Assembly (NCBI GenBank): GCA_002733645.1
Contig: NVWL01000002.1
Coordinates: 112,111 to 176,110, forward strand
Source of the DNA: Oceanobacter sp.
GTDB taxonomy: Bacteria > Pseudomonadota > Gammaproteobacteria > Pseudomonadales > Oceanobacteraceae
Direction of reading: 5' to 3'
Length of the DNA: 64,000 nucleotides
Of the stretch, positions 8,289 to 18,401 are shown piece by piece. Below the pieces are notes generated by a model. The model saw only the letters and a list, made by a program, of their open reading frames with translations, was not told the origin of the DNA and made no database searches. Positions within the stretch are counted from its first letter, which is position 1, and each line of letters begins with the position of its first letter. Both the position numbers and the translations under genes were made by a program.

Positions 8289-8443
8289 GCTTGGCCTCTC
8301 TTTGGGTCTGTCTTCTGATCTGTTTTTGGTGGTGTGTTGTGGCAATGAGAGAAGTCTAGTTGGTCGTATTAAAGATGCGAGAAGGTAGGTTTGATGTTTT
8401 GATTGTGGCGCCTGACTAGACTGACATCCGTGTCGGTCTGTAA

Positions 8444-9217
8444 TTAGAAGATCATGTAGCGAATGCCCATGCCCAGTAAGAGGGTCGCGAGGGCGGTGCG
8501 GAGTATGGCATCGGGAACCTTCCTGCTCAGTAGGCTACCTAAATGGATGGCTGGTATTGAGCCAACCAGTAGCGCTCCTAGCAGCATGAAGTCCACATTG
8601 CCCATGGCCATGTGGATAGCGCCTGCGGCCAGTGTTAGGGGGACGGCGTGCGCAATGTCGGTGCCTACAATGTGAGTGCCGCGTAAGGCAGGGTAAAGAA
8701 TCATTAAGATGGCGGTGCCAATTGCTCCCGCTCCTACGGATGATAAGGTGACAAAAACACCCAGAAGCACACCCATAACGATGGTTGCGTGGGGGCGCAA
8801 ATGTGCCAGTCGTCCGGCAGACCTGGCAGTAGCGAAATCTTGTATTTTTTTACGCATCAAAATAACGATGGCAGTTAGCGTGAGCATAATGCCAAGCGCA
8901 TTTTTAAGCAGGTGGCCGTAATCCTCTGCTCCGGTGAAAAAAGTACTTAGCAAATAGCCGGTGATAAGTGCCGAAGGGAGGCTGCCTATTGCTAGAAGCT
9001 TTACTAGTCCCCATTTGATGTGACGTTGCTGATGGTGGCTGTAAGCACCGCTTGCTTTTGTTAATCCGGCATAGAGTAAATCGGTCCCAACAGCAGTGTG
9101 CGCGGGAAAGCCAAAGGATAGGAGAAGTGGGGTCATGAGTGCGCCACCACCAATTCCTGTTACGCCAACAACTAAGCCGACGGCAGCTCCGGCGGCGATA
9201 TATAACAAAATATCCAT
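8444..9217 (-). CDS. TauE/SafE family sulfite/organosulfonate exporter
   Basis: 257-aa inner-membrane permease of the TauE/SafE (DUF81) family, about eight hydrophobic segments in two repeats. The first repeat carries the family motif VGVTGIGGGALMTPLLL and the second LSSVGAGAIGTAIL. Members export or import sulfite, sulfoacetate or related anions. The position next to cysB and the APS reductase gene suggests a role in sulfur metabolism, but the substrate cannot be read from sequence. It is divergent from cysB. Confidence 0.85.
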   Translation of the reverse strand: MDILLYIAAGAAVGLVVGVTGIGGGALMTPLLLSFGFPAHTAVGTDLLYAGLTKASGAYSHHQQRHIKWGLVKLLAIGSLPSALITGYLLSTFFTGAEDYGHLLKNALGIMLTLTAIVILMRKKIQDFATARSAGRLAHLRPHATIVMGVLLGVFVTLSSVGAGAIGTAILMILYPALRGTHIVGTDIAHAVPLTLAAGAIHMAMGNVDFMLLGALLVGSIPAIHLGSLLSRKVPDAILRTALATLLLGMGIRYMIF

Positions 9218-9222
9218 TAATT

Positions 9223-9270
9223 CGACTACATTAATACTGTGAGACTATATAGAAGGCGACAATGTAGTCG
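9223..9270. promoter_or_regulatory. inverted repeat in the tauE-type gene leader
   Basis: CGACTACATT (9223-9232) and AATGTAGTCG (9261-9270) form a perfect 10-base inverted repeat just upstream of the permease start. A shorter GCGAC/GTCGC palindrome overlaps the right arm. It could be an operator in the divergent tauE/cysB region or an RNA hairpin masking the start. CysB binding is not demonstrable by eye. Confidence 0.35.
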
Positions 9271-9422
9271 CTGTCATCTATTCTGGAAAGGAATATTTGT
9301 TTATATTTTTATAACTAATTATTCAGTTTTGATTCTGCTTGGGGCATGGTTGCTTCGCAGTGTTGGAGTGTTAGCGGCACGTTGTTAAGAAGTTTGCTGC
9401 GCTGGTGAGTCATTTAATGTGA

Positions 9423-10418
<996 letters not shown>

Positions 10419-10428
10419 TTTTTTTGTA

Positions 10429-11154
10429 TTAACCTTTCGAGATGATATTACCTGCATGAAGTCCGCACTCTTTGTGCGTGGCTTCTTCCCACCACCATCG
10501 GCCTTCGCGTTCGTGTTGGTTTGGTAGGACTGGGCGAGTACACGGCTCGCAGCCGATGCTTGTAAAGCCTTGCTCATGTAGCTTATTAAAAGGCACATCA
10601 AACAATCGAATGTATTCCCACACTTGAGATGACGTCCAGTTCGCCAGTGGGTTGTACTTCGTTAAGTTGCCACTTAGTCCCTTGAATGTGGTATCTGCTT
10701 CGACAATGTTGACGTCGGAGCGGGTGGGGCTTTGGTCTTTACGCTGACCCGTTATCCAAGCATCAAGCGTGGAGAGTTTTTGGCGAAGCGGAGTGATTTT
10801 ACGGATGCCGCAACATTCTTGGTGGCCATCTTCAAAGAAGCTGTATAGCCCTTTTTCTTTAACGAAAGATTGAAGGCTGGCTTGCTCTGGTGTGCGTACA
10901 TCTATACGAATACCGTAATGTTTGCTGACTTCCTCAATAAAACGATAGGTTTCAGGGTGGAGGCGACCGGTGTCTAGTGTAAATATATCGGCATTGGGGT
11001 TCAGCTTGACGGCCATGTCAACAAGGATAACGTCTTCAGCGCCACTGAAAGAGACACCTATAGTGCTGTGTTGCTCAAAAGCGTGACGAATAATATCTTT
11101 AGGTCTGCTCTCGGCGAAGCCAGTGTTTAATGCTTCAAAGTCGGTAGGGGCCAT
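10429..11154 (-). CDS. cysH: assimilatory adenylylsulfate (APS) reductase CysH
   Basis: Reduces activated sulfate to sulfite with thioredoxin as donor. The protein has the paired cysteines ECCGIRK and CEPCTRP that bind a [4Fe-4S] cluster, and the catalytic ECGLH near the C-terminus. This is the pattern of Pseudomonas-type APS reductases rather than cluster-free E. coli PAPS reductase. SFSGAEDV is the pyrophosphate loop. The frame opens at 11211, but ATG 11154 (MAPTDFEAL) is chosen because TTAGGAAA lies 7 bases before it, giving 241 aa. Confidence 0.94.
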   Translation of the reverse strand: MAPTDFEALNTGFAESRPKDIIRHAFEQHSTIGVSFSGAEDVILVDMAVKLNPNADIFTLDTGRLHPETYRFIEEVSKHYGIRIDVRTPEQASLQSFVKEKGLYSFFEDGHQECCGIRKITPLRQKLSTLDAWITGQRKDQSPTRSDVNIVEADTTFKGLSGNLTKYNPLANWTSSQVWEYIRLFDVPFNKLHEQGFTSIGCEPCTRPVLPNQHEREGRWWWEEATHKECGLHAGNIISKG

Positions 11155-11331
11155 GCTGAGTTTCCTAAGTGTTTGATAAAAAATTATTTTATCATGGGCT
11201 TGATAGGTCAAATAAGACTAAAAACGAATATTCTTAGTCTGTGAAGTGATTTTGGGCAACATTGGTTGTTTTTGAAAAAGCTTCTGGCTAGAGTACCGGC
11301 TTTTATATTGTCCTGAATCGTTGGAGTATCC

Positions 11332-11949
11332 ATGGAAATCGCATGTTTAGATCTAGAGGGTGTACTGGTTCCTGAAATTTGGATCGAGTTTGCTAATAAA
11401 ACTGGCATTGAAGAATTGAAAGCGACCACGCGCGATATTCCAGATTACGACGTGTTAATGAAGCAGCGTTTGGCGCTACTGGATCAGCACGGTTTTAAGT
11501 TGCAGGATATTCAGGATGTTATTGCCACGCTTTCGCCATTAGAAGGCGCTGCTGAATTTGTTAACTGGTTACGTGAGCGTTTCCAGGTAATTATTCTGTC
11601 TGATACGTTTTATGAATTTTCTCAGCCGCTAATGCGTCAGTTGGGCTTTCCTACGTTATTTTGTCACCGTCTCGTGACGAATGATGAAGGTCGGGTTGTG
11701 GATTATAAATTACGTCAGGCTGATCCTAAGCGCCAGTCTATCCGTGCTTTGCAGACAATTTATTATCGTACAATTGCGGCTGGTGATTCTTATAACGATA
11801 CTACTATGTTGGCTGAAGCCGATGCGGGCATTTTGTTTCATGCGCCGCAAAACGTGATAGAAGAATTTCCGCAATTCCCAGCTGTGCATACATTTGAAGA
11901 ACTCAAGAAAGAGTTTATCAAAGCGAGTAATCGCGACTTAACACTTTAA
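11332..11949 (+). CDS. thrH: ThrH: phosphoserine phosphatase / homoserine phosphotransferase
   Basis: 205-aa HAD-superfamily enzyme nearly colinear with Pseudomonas ThrH. It dephosphorylates phosphoserine and can transfer the phosphate to homoserine, bypassing ThrB. Visible motifs: nucleophile DLEGVLVPE, the ILSDTFYEFSQPL block, the conserved Lys of DPKRQS and GDSYNDTTML. GGAG lies ahead of the ATG. It is divergent from cysH. Confidence 0.95.
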   Translation: MEIACLDLEGVLVPEIWIEFANKTGIEELKATTRDIPDYDVLMKQRLALLDQHGFKLQDIQDVIATLSPLEGAAEFVNWLRERFQVIILSDTFYEFSQPLMRQLGFPTLFCHRLVTNDEGRVVDYKLRQADPKRQSIRALQTIYYRTIAAGDSYNDTTMLAEADAGILFHAPQNVIEEFPQFPAVHTFEELKKEFIKASNRDLTL

Positions 11950-12013
11950 ACCCAATCTTCAGCACGCATCCAATTTATATGGTTGGCTTGAGTGTATGGG
12001 GTTGTGTTGCGAA

Positions 12014-12039
12014 GTGGTGTTGTGAGGTGGTGTTGTGAG
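12014..12039. repeat. 13-base tandem duplication
   Basis: GTGGTGTTGTGAG occurs twice in perfect tandem (12014-12026, 12027-12039) in the gap between thrH and pabB. No function is apparent. Confidence 0.8.
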
Positions 12040-12062
12040 GTGAGTAGCGGAGTAATGTGGCG

Positions 12063-12082
12063 GGGTGCCTAAAAAGGCACCC
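12063..12082. terminator. hairpin between convergent thrH and pabB
   Basis: GGGTGCCT-AAAA-AGGCACCC, an 8-base-pair perfect stem. It lacks a clear T-run on either strand, so termination activity is uncertain. Confidence 0.45.
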
Positions 12083-12102
12083 TGTTAACCCTCTAGCTTT
12101 AC

Positions 12103-13386
12103 TTATAAGGGGGTGTCTAATATTTGCTGAACCTTGTTGAATATTTCTTGATATTCGCTCTCTAGCTCACTGTCGATAACTATGCCGCCACCACCCCAGC
12201 ATACGGCCCCTTCTTTTTTGGCTTCGATGGTTCTGATTAAAATATTGAAGTCGCAGATTCCTCTGTCATCTATATAGCCAAACGATCCGCAATAGGCGCC
12301 ACGAGGTTGCGCTTCTAATTCTTTGATTATCTCCATAGCGCGTTTTTTCGGCGCTCCCGTAATTGACCCACCTGGAAATATATCCCTGATCGCGTCGATC
12401 AGTATGGTGTCGGGTTTAAGTTTTGCGCTTATCGTTGAGACGAGGTGGTGTACGTTGTGATGAGATTCAAGCTCGTAGAGTTTTTCAACCTTTACGCTAT
12501 GCGGTAGGGCATGAATGCTTAAGTCGTTGCGTAGTAGGTCAACGATCATGAGATTTTCCGCTTGGTTTTTAATGCTTGCTGTTAAATCTGCGGCATTTTG
12601 TCTATCTATCGATAAGTTATTACTTCGTGGTGCTGTACCTTTAATTGGGCTGGTCGTTAATTCTTGGCCGTTGATGCGTATTAACCTTTCTGGTGACACG
12701 CTAAATATAGTTCTGTCGTTTCTTTTTATATAGCACGCGTGTCGCCCATTAAACTTAGTTAATAGTGGGTAAGGAGAGGCGTTGGTTAAATTGTCGTTAC
12801 ATATAAAAGGCATTGCGAGATTGATTTGATAGGTATCCCCGCTGGCAAGATAGTTTTTAACGCGGTTGAAGGCCTTGTTGTATTGAGTTTTGCCCCATCT
12901 ATGTGCCCATGTTCTTGTTTTGGTTGCTTGAGTTGTGTTGCTTGAAAGTTTGATAGCGCTATTGAGCTCGTCCTTAATGGATGAGAGCTCGCTTGGATTT
13001 AGATCATAGAGAGACTGGGCTGTGCAGGTGTCGCTTTCTGTGTCTATTAATATGCTGAAGTTGAAATACGAAAAACTCTTGTTGATCGCGGGCTGATCGT
13101 TAGGGTAGTCAATGACACCAAGCCAGCCTGAAATGAACCCTCCGCTACTGTGAGTTTCTGTGCTTACACGGGTATTTGTTAGAGTGTTGAATCCAGTGTC
13201 TGGTGAAAGTGTGAGTGTGTAAGCTGAGCCTGAGCCTGAGGCTTTTGGCTCAGTAGGATCACTGCTTAATGTCAGTGAATTGTAATGCTGATGTGCTGTG
13301 GTAGTCGGGAATAGGGCACATTGCGTTAAAAAATGCACAGATTTCAATAAGTTAGCTGCTGAGATGTTTAGATTGTAGGTGAACAT
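12103..13386 (-). CDS. pabB: aminodeoxychorismate synthase component I PabB
   Basis: 427-aa chorismate-binding enzyme that makes 4-amino-4-deoxychorismate for folate, using ammonia from a PabA-type glutaminase. The C-terminal catalytic domain has SPERLI, PIKGTAPR, ENLMIVDLLRNDL, FPGGSITGAPKKRAME and YCGSFGYIDDRG. PIKGT, carrying the active-site lysine that forms an adduct with the substrate, favours PabB over TrpE. The N-terminal ~150 residues are divergent. pabC lies in the window at 43638, and pabA was not seen. Confidence 0.9.
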   Translation of the reverse strand: MFTYNLNISAANLLKSVHFLTQCALFPTTTAHQHYNSLTLSSDPTEPKASGSGSAYTLTLSPDTGFNTLTNTRVSTETHSSGGFISGWLGVIDYPNDQPAINKSFSYFNFSILIDTESDTCTAQSLYDLNPSELSSIKDELNSAIKLSSNTTQATKTRTWAHRWGKTQYNKAFNRVKNYLASGDTYQINLAMPFICNDNLTNASPYPLLTKFNGRHACYIKRNDRTIFSVSPERLIRINGQELTTSPIKGTAPRSNNLSIDRQNAADLTASIKNQAENLMIVDLLRNDLSIHALPHSVKVEKLYELESHHNVHHLVSTISAKLKPDTILIDAIRDIFPGGSITGAPKKRAMEIIKELEAQPRGAYCGSFGYIDDRGICDFNILIRTIEAKKEGAVCWGGGGIVIDSELESEYQEIFNKVQQILDTPL

Positions 13387-13706
13387 TTTAAGCCATTTTG
13401 AATTGCAGGATGAAATCTAACTGATTGATTTTAAAAGATTTTACATTATTTCTTTACCGTGATTATACATGGGGTGGGGTTAAAGAAGCTATTCTCCGTA
13501 ACTTCTTGTAAAAAAATGGTAGACAAGTGGAAAACAACATAATAGATTGGTTGCAAGTCTCGTGTAGCGGGGCTTAATTGAAACACCTTAGGGTGTAAAT
13601 CAATGTTTGATGTATGAGTGACTCAATGATGAGAATCTTGTATATTAAGCGAACGGGTAAATGACCCGCTGTACTACACAAAAAAAATAATCGGAGTGTG
13701 CACATA
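13387..13706. other. AT-rich leader region upstream of the fil-like cluster
   Basis: About 320 bases without a convincing gene. It contains two short hairpins: ACACC-TTAG-GGTGT in the middle, and CGGGT-AAATG-ACCCG (with an outer AGCG/CGCT extension) at 13648-13670, close to the filA-like start. It probably holds the pabB promoter on the left and the filA-like promoter and 5' leader on the right. No confident -10/-35 pair was identified. Confidence 0.5.
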
Positions 13707-14510
13707 ATGAAATTCCTCAAGAAAGCTTCTCTTGCTGCGTCAATCGCTGCTGTATCTTTCGCTGCAAATGCTGAATTGGTAGCAATGGACGAAATGTCTA
13801 TGGCTGCTGCAACTGGTCAGGCTGGTATCGATCTAGATATTTCTTTGACTGGTACTGATGCAATTACTATCGGTGAAATTTTATACACTGATACAGCTGA
13901 TAATGATGGTGATGGCGGTCAGTTAGCTATTACTGGTGTTCAGGTTGGTGTTGCTAATGCAGCTAATGGCGATGCTCAGACAATTACGTTGCTTAACAAG
14001 ATTGACATCAAAGAAGATGGTTCAATTGTGATCGATGGCTCTGCAACTAATGTGTCTGGTCTTCAATTTAGTGTTGCTAATGTTGAAACGCGTACTGCTG
14101 CTGGTGTCTCTGCTGCAAACTTGGCATCAAACGTAAATCTAACTATGAACGTTATTGGTTCTACAACTACTATTGCTCAGGATGGTTCTGATACTACAAT
14201 TACCATGTCTGGTGGTAGCGTAGATATCACTGATGGTTCTGCTACTCTTTTGAATGGCGCTATTGGTATTTCTGGTCTTCAAGCATACAACATGGTTGAT
14301 GATGGTTCTGGTACGGGCACTTTGGTTCGTACTGGTTTAAGTACTGATGCTACTCTTACTTTTAATGGTAATGGTATTGGTATTTCTGACCTAGATCTTG
14401 CTGGTACGATCGATATTGCTAATGTTGAAGTTGGTGGTTCGTCAATTGGTTCATTGGCTATTTCTAATCTAGCTTTGAATAATGCTACCATTCAGATCTC
14501 TGGTCGCTAA
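13707..14510 (+). CDS. DUF6160-type secreted protein, FilA-like
   Basis: 267-aa exported protein. It has a signal peptide MKFLKKASLAASIAAVSFAANA, then ELVAMDEMSMAAATGQAGIDLDI, the 'L.D..M..ATGQAGI' signature of DUF6160 proteins. The mature part is low-complexity beta-rich repeat sequence, full of Thr/Ser/Ala/Gly/Asn/Asp and with a single Met-Val-Asp-Asp loop, no Cys. This suits a surface or fibre-like protein. Acinetobacter FilA heads a comparable gene cluster; that comparison is from memory. ATG 13707 is preferred to GTG 13698 because CGGAG is correctly spaced for it. A strong terminator follows, so it may be transcribed at higher level than the next genes. Confidence 0.75.
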   Translation: MKFLKKASLAASIAAVSFAANAELVAMDEMSMAAATGQAGIDLDISLTGTDAITIGEILYTDTADNDGDGGQLAITGVQVGVANAANGDAQTITLLNKIDIKEDGSIVIDGSATNVSGLQFSVANVETRTAAGVSAANLASNVNLTMNVIGSTTTIAQDGSDTTITMSGGSVDITDGSATLLNGAIGISGLQAYNMVDDGSGTGTLVRTGLSTDATLTFNGNGIGISDLDLAGTIDIANVEVGGSSIGSLAISNLALNNATIQISGR

Positions 14511-14532
14511 GATCGGTTGATTGTGTTGTAAG

Positions 14533-14557
14533 AAAACCCGCCTCGGCGGGTTTTTTT
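14533..14557 (+). terminator. rho-independent terminator after the filA-like gene
   Basis: AAAACCCGCC-TC-GGCGGG followed by a T7 run. It is a strong stem in front of a separate promoter region for the C39 peptidase gene. Confidence 0.92.
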
Positions 14558-14714
14558 ATGTCTGAGGATTATATCCTTATTGGTTGATTTAATTACAAAA
14601 AACTTAATAAATACGTGCTAAAAGCTTGGTCGTTTCGTGTATTTTCTGTAACATGAGTTAAAGCGATACAATAAAAATTATAATAACATCTGGAGGGGCA
14701 TCCGCCTTACTATC

Positions 14715-15641
14715 GTGCTTGTTATATTACTCGGATCAATCATAGGTTTTGCAATGGCTCATGAGTTGGCTATTGTGAACGAGCGTGAGCAGGGCGACAC
14801 GGTTGTGCGCATTGCTGTCGATGAGGATTACCAAGAAGATTTGGTGGTCAACGTTGAACCTCTTGCTGTAAAAAAATTCAAAAACGTTGTGCGTCAGGAA
14901 TATGATTACTCATGTGGCTCCGCAGCATTAACCACCTTGCTTGACTACTATCTTGGTAGAAACTTCCAAGAGCGTCAGGTTATGGAGGGTTTACTTCAAT
15001 TTGGTGAAACTGAGCGTATTGTTCAACGTCGTGGTTTCTCTTTGTTAGACATGAAGCGTCTCGTTACAGCTCTAGGGCATCCATCAGGAGGATTCAAGGC
15101 TGAAGCATCAGACCTTGAAACGTTAGATCACCCAGCCATCGCGCCAATTAAATATGCGGGATTCAAACACTTTGTTGTTATCCGCTCGGTGTACGATGGC
15201 CGTGTCTATGTTGCTGACCCAGCGCTAGGTAATATTTCTTTTACTTTGTCTAGATTTCTAGAAGTATGGGACGATAACGTTTTGTTTATAGTGTTTCCGA
15301 ACGGCCACAAGCCTGCAAGCGGGTTAGAGCTTCACGAGGAAGACATGCGTTTTGTGTCTGACTATATTATTGCGGAAAACACCTTTAAAGAATTCCCACA
15401 TTTTCAAATACGTAGCGAGCACCAGTTGGCCAATGCTGTGTATAAGTCATTCAATAATGCTGAATTCTCATATGGCCTTCAGGTCGATGAAAATGGTAAG
15501 GCTGTCATCGACAGTGAAGGTAACTATGTGTTTGAGAGTACTGTTAAGGGCCGCGAAAGCGGAGGGGATCCTGACAACTTTAATGTAGTTATTCCTGTTG
15601 GCGAGTCTGTTGAAAAACATCTGCGCTATAGAAGAAAATAA
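14715..15641 (+). CDS. C39-family cysteine peptidase, FilB-like
   Basis: 308-aa exported protein with a papain-like C39 domain. It shows YDYSCGSAALTTLLDYYLG (catalytic Cys) and HFVVIRSVYDGRVYVADPA (catalytic His and Asp). Stand-alone C39 peptidases of this type accompany secreted or pilus-like proteins and may process them, for example after the Gly-containing leader of the upstream protein; that is inference. The start is odd. GTG 14715 is the first canonical start but gives a signal peptide without a basic N-terminus, and GGAGGGG (14692-14698) is too far away. In-frame codons back to ATC 14700 would read I-R-L-T-I-V, a better signal peptide. Confidence 0.8.
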   Translation: MLVILLGSIIGFAMAHELAIVNEREQGDTVVRIAVDEDYQEDLVVNVEPLAVKKFKNVVRQEYDYSCGSAALTTLLDYYLGRNFQERQVMEGLLQFGETERIVQRRGFSLLDMKRLVTALGHPSGGFKAEASDLETLDHPAIAPIKYAGFKHFVVIRSVYDGRVYVADPALGNISFTLSRFLEVWDDNVLFIVFPNGHKPASGLELHEEDMRFVSDYIIAENTFKEFPHFQIRSEHQLANAVYKSFNNAEFSYGLQVDENGKAVIDSEGNYVFESTVKGRESGGDPDNFNVVIPVGESVEKHLRYRRK

Positions 15642-15657
15642 TAAATAGGTTGGCATA

Positions 15658-16707
15658 ATGATGAAACGTTTAGGAATAACACTTTCAGTTACATTACTTT
15701 TGGCTGCTGTTCAGACAGTATATGCTGATGAGTCACAAGATATCGATCGTGCACGTGATGCCCTGACCAAGCAGGATAGCGATGCTGATACTGAAAAAGC
15801 ACTTGAGCAGGTTTTTGAAGCAGCTGAAAAAAACTACTCGCTGCTTGAGAAAGGTGGAATGTCGTTAAACTATAACTTCGATTACACCTACTATGGTGAT
15901 CAGCGAATTGATCTTGAAATTGTACCTAGTGGTACTTCTTCGGTAATTCGCAATGCAGACGTTAGTCCTGTTGCTAGCCATTCATTTACTAATAGTTTTG
16001 CGTTTGATTACGGCTTGGCGAATAACATCACTTTAGGGTTTCGCTTGCCATTAGTTGCTAAGTTTGAAACTCAAGACGAGCTTTCTGGTTATGGCATTGG
16101 TGATATTTCAAGTACGGTTCGCTTTCAGCCTTCTGAATATATTCCCGGAAAGGCGTCTCGTACTTATTTTGGTTCATTGCGTATGCCGACTGGCGTAAGT
16201 CCATACGAAATTAATGAAAATGAAAGCCTGCCAACAGGCGGTGGTACTTTCGGACTTAGTGGCGGCATAAGTACCTCGAAAGTTCTTGATCCGGTTGTAC
16301 TTTTTGGCTCCTTGTCTGGTAGTTATTCCTTGCCTGCAACTGGCCTTAAGCAAGCGCGTGGGGATCAGGAGTTGCAGGAAGTGAATAACGGCGCTGGTGT
16401 TTCATTCTCGATGGGTTTTGCTTATTCACTATCTTACGACATATCCCTGAGTGCTTCTTTCCAAGGCTCCTACTCGCATGAGAGTGAGTTTGTGCTTTAT
16501 CGCCCATCTACGGGGCAAGAGACTCGTCAGAAAACGTCTAGCCAGATGAGTGGCATTATGAATTTCGCCTTAGGTGTTCGTGTCTCACCTAAAACGATTG
16601 CTAACGTGAATGTTGGCTTTGGTATGACAGAGCTTTCCCCTGATATTATTTTAGGTTTGTCATTACCAATTGATATCGAGGGTGCAAAGCCGTCGGAAGG
16701 TAGCTGA
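15658..16707 (+). CDS. predicted outer-membrane beta-barrel protein, FilC-like
   Basis: 349-aa protein with a signal peptide (MMKRLGITLSVTLLLAAVQTVYA, cleavage before DES). A short charged, helical segment (residues ~24-60, AxxKQDSDADTEKALEQVFEAAEKNYS) comes next, then a long run of amphipathic beta strands rich in Gly/Ser/Phe/Tyr with regularly spaced aromatic residues. This is typical of a barrel related to the 'transporter' or MetA-pathway phenol-degradation families. It starts 16 bases after the peptidase gene. The last residues are polar rather than the classical terminal aromatic. Function unknown. Confidence 0.65.
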   Translation: MMKRLGITLSVTLLLAAVQTVYADESQDIDRARDALTKQDSDADTEKALEQVFEAAEKNYSLLEKGGMSLNYNFDYTYYGDQRIDLEIVPSGTSSVIRNADVSPVASHSFTNSFAFDYGLANNITLGFRLPLVAKFETQDELSGYGIGDISSTVRFQPSEYIPGKASRTYFGSLRMPTGVSPYEINENESLPTGGGTFGLSGGISTSKVLDPVVLFGSLSGSYSLPATGLKQARGDQELQEVNNGAGVSFSMGFAYSLSYDISLSASFQGSYSHESEFVLYRPSTGQETRQKTSSQMSGIMNFALGVRVSPKTIANVNVGFGMTELSPDIILGLSLPIDIEGAKPSEGS

Positions 16708-16760
16708 GATCAGTCATGACTGATAAAAAGATAATAATTAACAGTTTATGGCGGTTTAAG

Positions 16761-18401
16761 ATGCGGAAGATTGCGTTTTTGGCGATGATGGTTCCGGGGC
16801 TGGCGAATGCTGAGTTACTCCAGAATTTATTTATCGATAACAAGGCGATGTCCTTGGGTAATGCGGTAACTGCTGATCCGACTGGGATTATGGATATTCA
16901 CTATAACCCTGCGGGTTTGACGAAGCTTGATGGTCGTCAGTTTCAGCTGCAGTTTCATAATATCATGCTTAAATCAGAGGCGAAGTTCAGCCTGCCTGAT
17001 GATTATGATCCTGATAAAGATGGTCTTCTTGCCATTAGTGAAGATCCAATTCTTGATGAAGGGAAGAGTCGCGCAAATGTTGCCGCCTATTTCCCTTTTA
17101 TAGGCACGGTTGGTATACCTCTTCCTATTGTTGCTTTGCCAACAGTCGGGGTGTCAATTAAACCGCCGGGTTCAAAGTTTACTTTTGCGAACGCTTTGTA
17201 TGCTCCGATGGCTGCAGGTTTCTCAAAAGATAAAGACGACCCAGGTCGTTATCAGGCCCGCGAAGTAGCAATTCAGCGTCTAACTTATTTGTCCCCCTCT
17301 TTTGGTTACCAAGTTAGTGATGAATTTTCAGTCGGTGCGGGGTTGTTGTTCTCTCATCAGGCTCTTGCTTTAGAGCAAGAGTTGCGTGCTCCTAACGTAT
17401 TGGTGGGTGTTCTTGAGGAGTTACAAGATGCGTTTGGTTGTTTTGATCAAGTCACTGGAGAACCAACTGGACAAGATCCGCTAGCCCCATTTATTACTTT
17501 ATGTGGTGGTAATGTTGGTCCTTACGACGATATTGGTACGCTTAGTATTGATATGACGGAGTCTCTGTCACCTTCATTCAACTTGGGTATGCTATGGGAG
17601 CCTAATGGTTGGTTTAAGTGGGGGGCAGTTTACCAGAGCGAAGCCACGTCCCAGCTTAAAGGTGATTTCGAGTTAGAATATACGAAAGAGTTCTCTGACT
17701 TCTTTCGTAACTTTAACTCGTCAATTATTGGTGCCATCACAGGTGCGATTTTCTCTTTCCCTCAAGGTCAGACCTATGAGGCTGGGCATGTAAATACTGA
17801 GCTTACCTATCCTCAGCATTTTCAAACTGGTGTGAAATTTCGCTATTTCGATATTTTCCATTTGAACCTAGATTTAGGTTGGACGGATTTCGATGAGTGG
17901 GACAGCTTGTATTTGAAATTTGACCGCCCGGTAAGCTTTTTGTCTACTGCTAAGATCTTGTCTCCTGAGATTGTGACAGATACAACGTTGGATATGCCTT
18001 TGGGCTTTAGAAGCGTCTGGACATACAATGTAGGTATGGCGATGGACTTGAACTCTCGTATTCAGTTACGTGCCGGTTTTGAACCGCGTAATAGTTCAAT
18101 TCCTAAAGATGCTCGCAGTCTTCAGGCCCCTATTGGTTTCGCTCGTATGTATGCGGTTGGTCTTGGTTACCAATGGGATTTGGATACTGTTATCGATCTC
18201 TCTATGAGTTTTATGAAGTCAGTTGAGCACATCAATGCTGACCCTCAGGATGCCAGCTCGAATAACGAATACCCTTCATCCAGTAACTCTTTAAACCGGA
18301 ACTGTTTAACGTGTGTTGTCACCAACCCTTACCCGGGTCTGGATATCGATACCAAGCTGACGATTGGTCATGCGGGTATCAGTTTCCGTACCAAGTTCTG
18401 A
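16761..18401 (+). CDS. OmpP1/FadL-family outer-membrane protein, FilD-like
   Basis: FadL-type outer-membrane protein, probably a channel for hydrophobic compounds. The signal peptide MRKIAFLAMMVPGLANA is followed by the FadL N-terminal hatch pattern (GNAVTADPTGIMDIHYNPAGLT). Barrel strands then run to a C-terminus ending GISFRTKF with terminal Phe, the outer-membrane insertion signal. The frame is open from ATG 16716, but the Met at 16761 gives a proper signal peptide and 546 aa. It has four cysteines in the extracellular or C-terminal loops, which is unusual for FadL. Confidence 0.8.
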   Translation: MRKIAFLAMMVPGLANAELLQNLFIDNKAMSLGNAVTADPTGIMDIHYNPAGLTKLDGRQFQLQFHNIMLKSEAKFSLPDDYDPDKDGLLAISEDPILDEGKSRANVAAYFPFIGTVGIPLPIVALPTVGVSIKPPGSKFTFANALYAPMAAGFSKDKDDPGRYQAREVAIQRLTYLSPSFGYQVSDEFSVGAGLLFSHQALALEQELRAPNVLVGVLEELQDAFGCFDQVTGEPTGQDPLAPFITLCGGNVGPYDDIGTLSIDMTESLSPSFNLGMLWEPNGWFKWGAVYQSEATSQLKGDFELEYTKEFSDFFRNFNSSIIGAITGAIFSFPQGQTYEAGHVNTELTYPQHFQTGVKFRYFDIFHLNLDLGWTDFDEWDSLYLKFDRPVSFLSTAKILSPEIVTDTTLDMPLGFRSVWTYNVGMAMDLNSRIQLRAGFEPRNSSIPKDARSLQAPIGFARMYAVGLGYQWDLDTVIDLSMSFMKSVEHINADPQDASSNNEYPSSSNSLNRNCLTCVVTNPYPGLDIDTKLTIGHAGISFRTKF

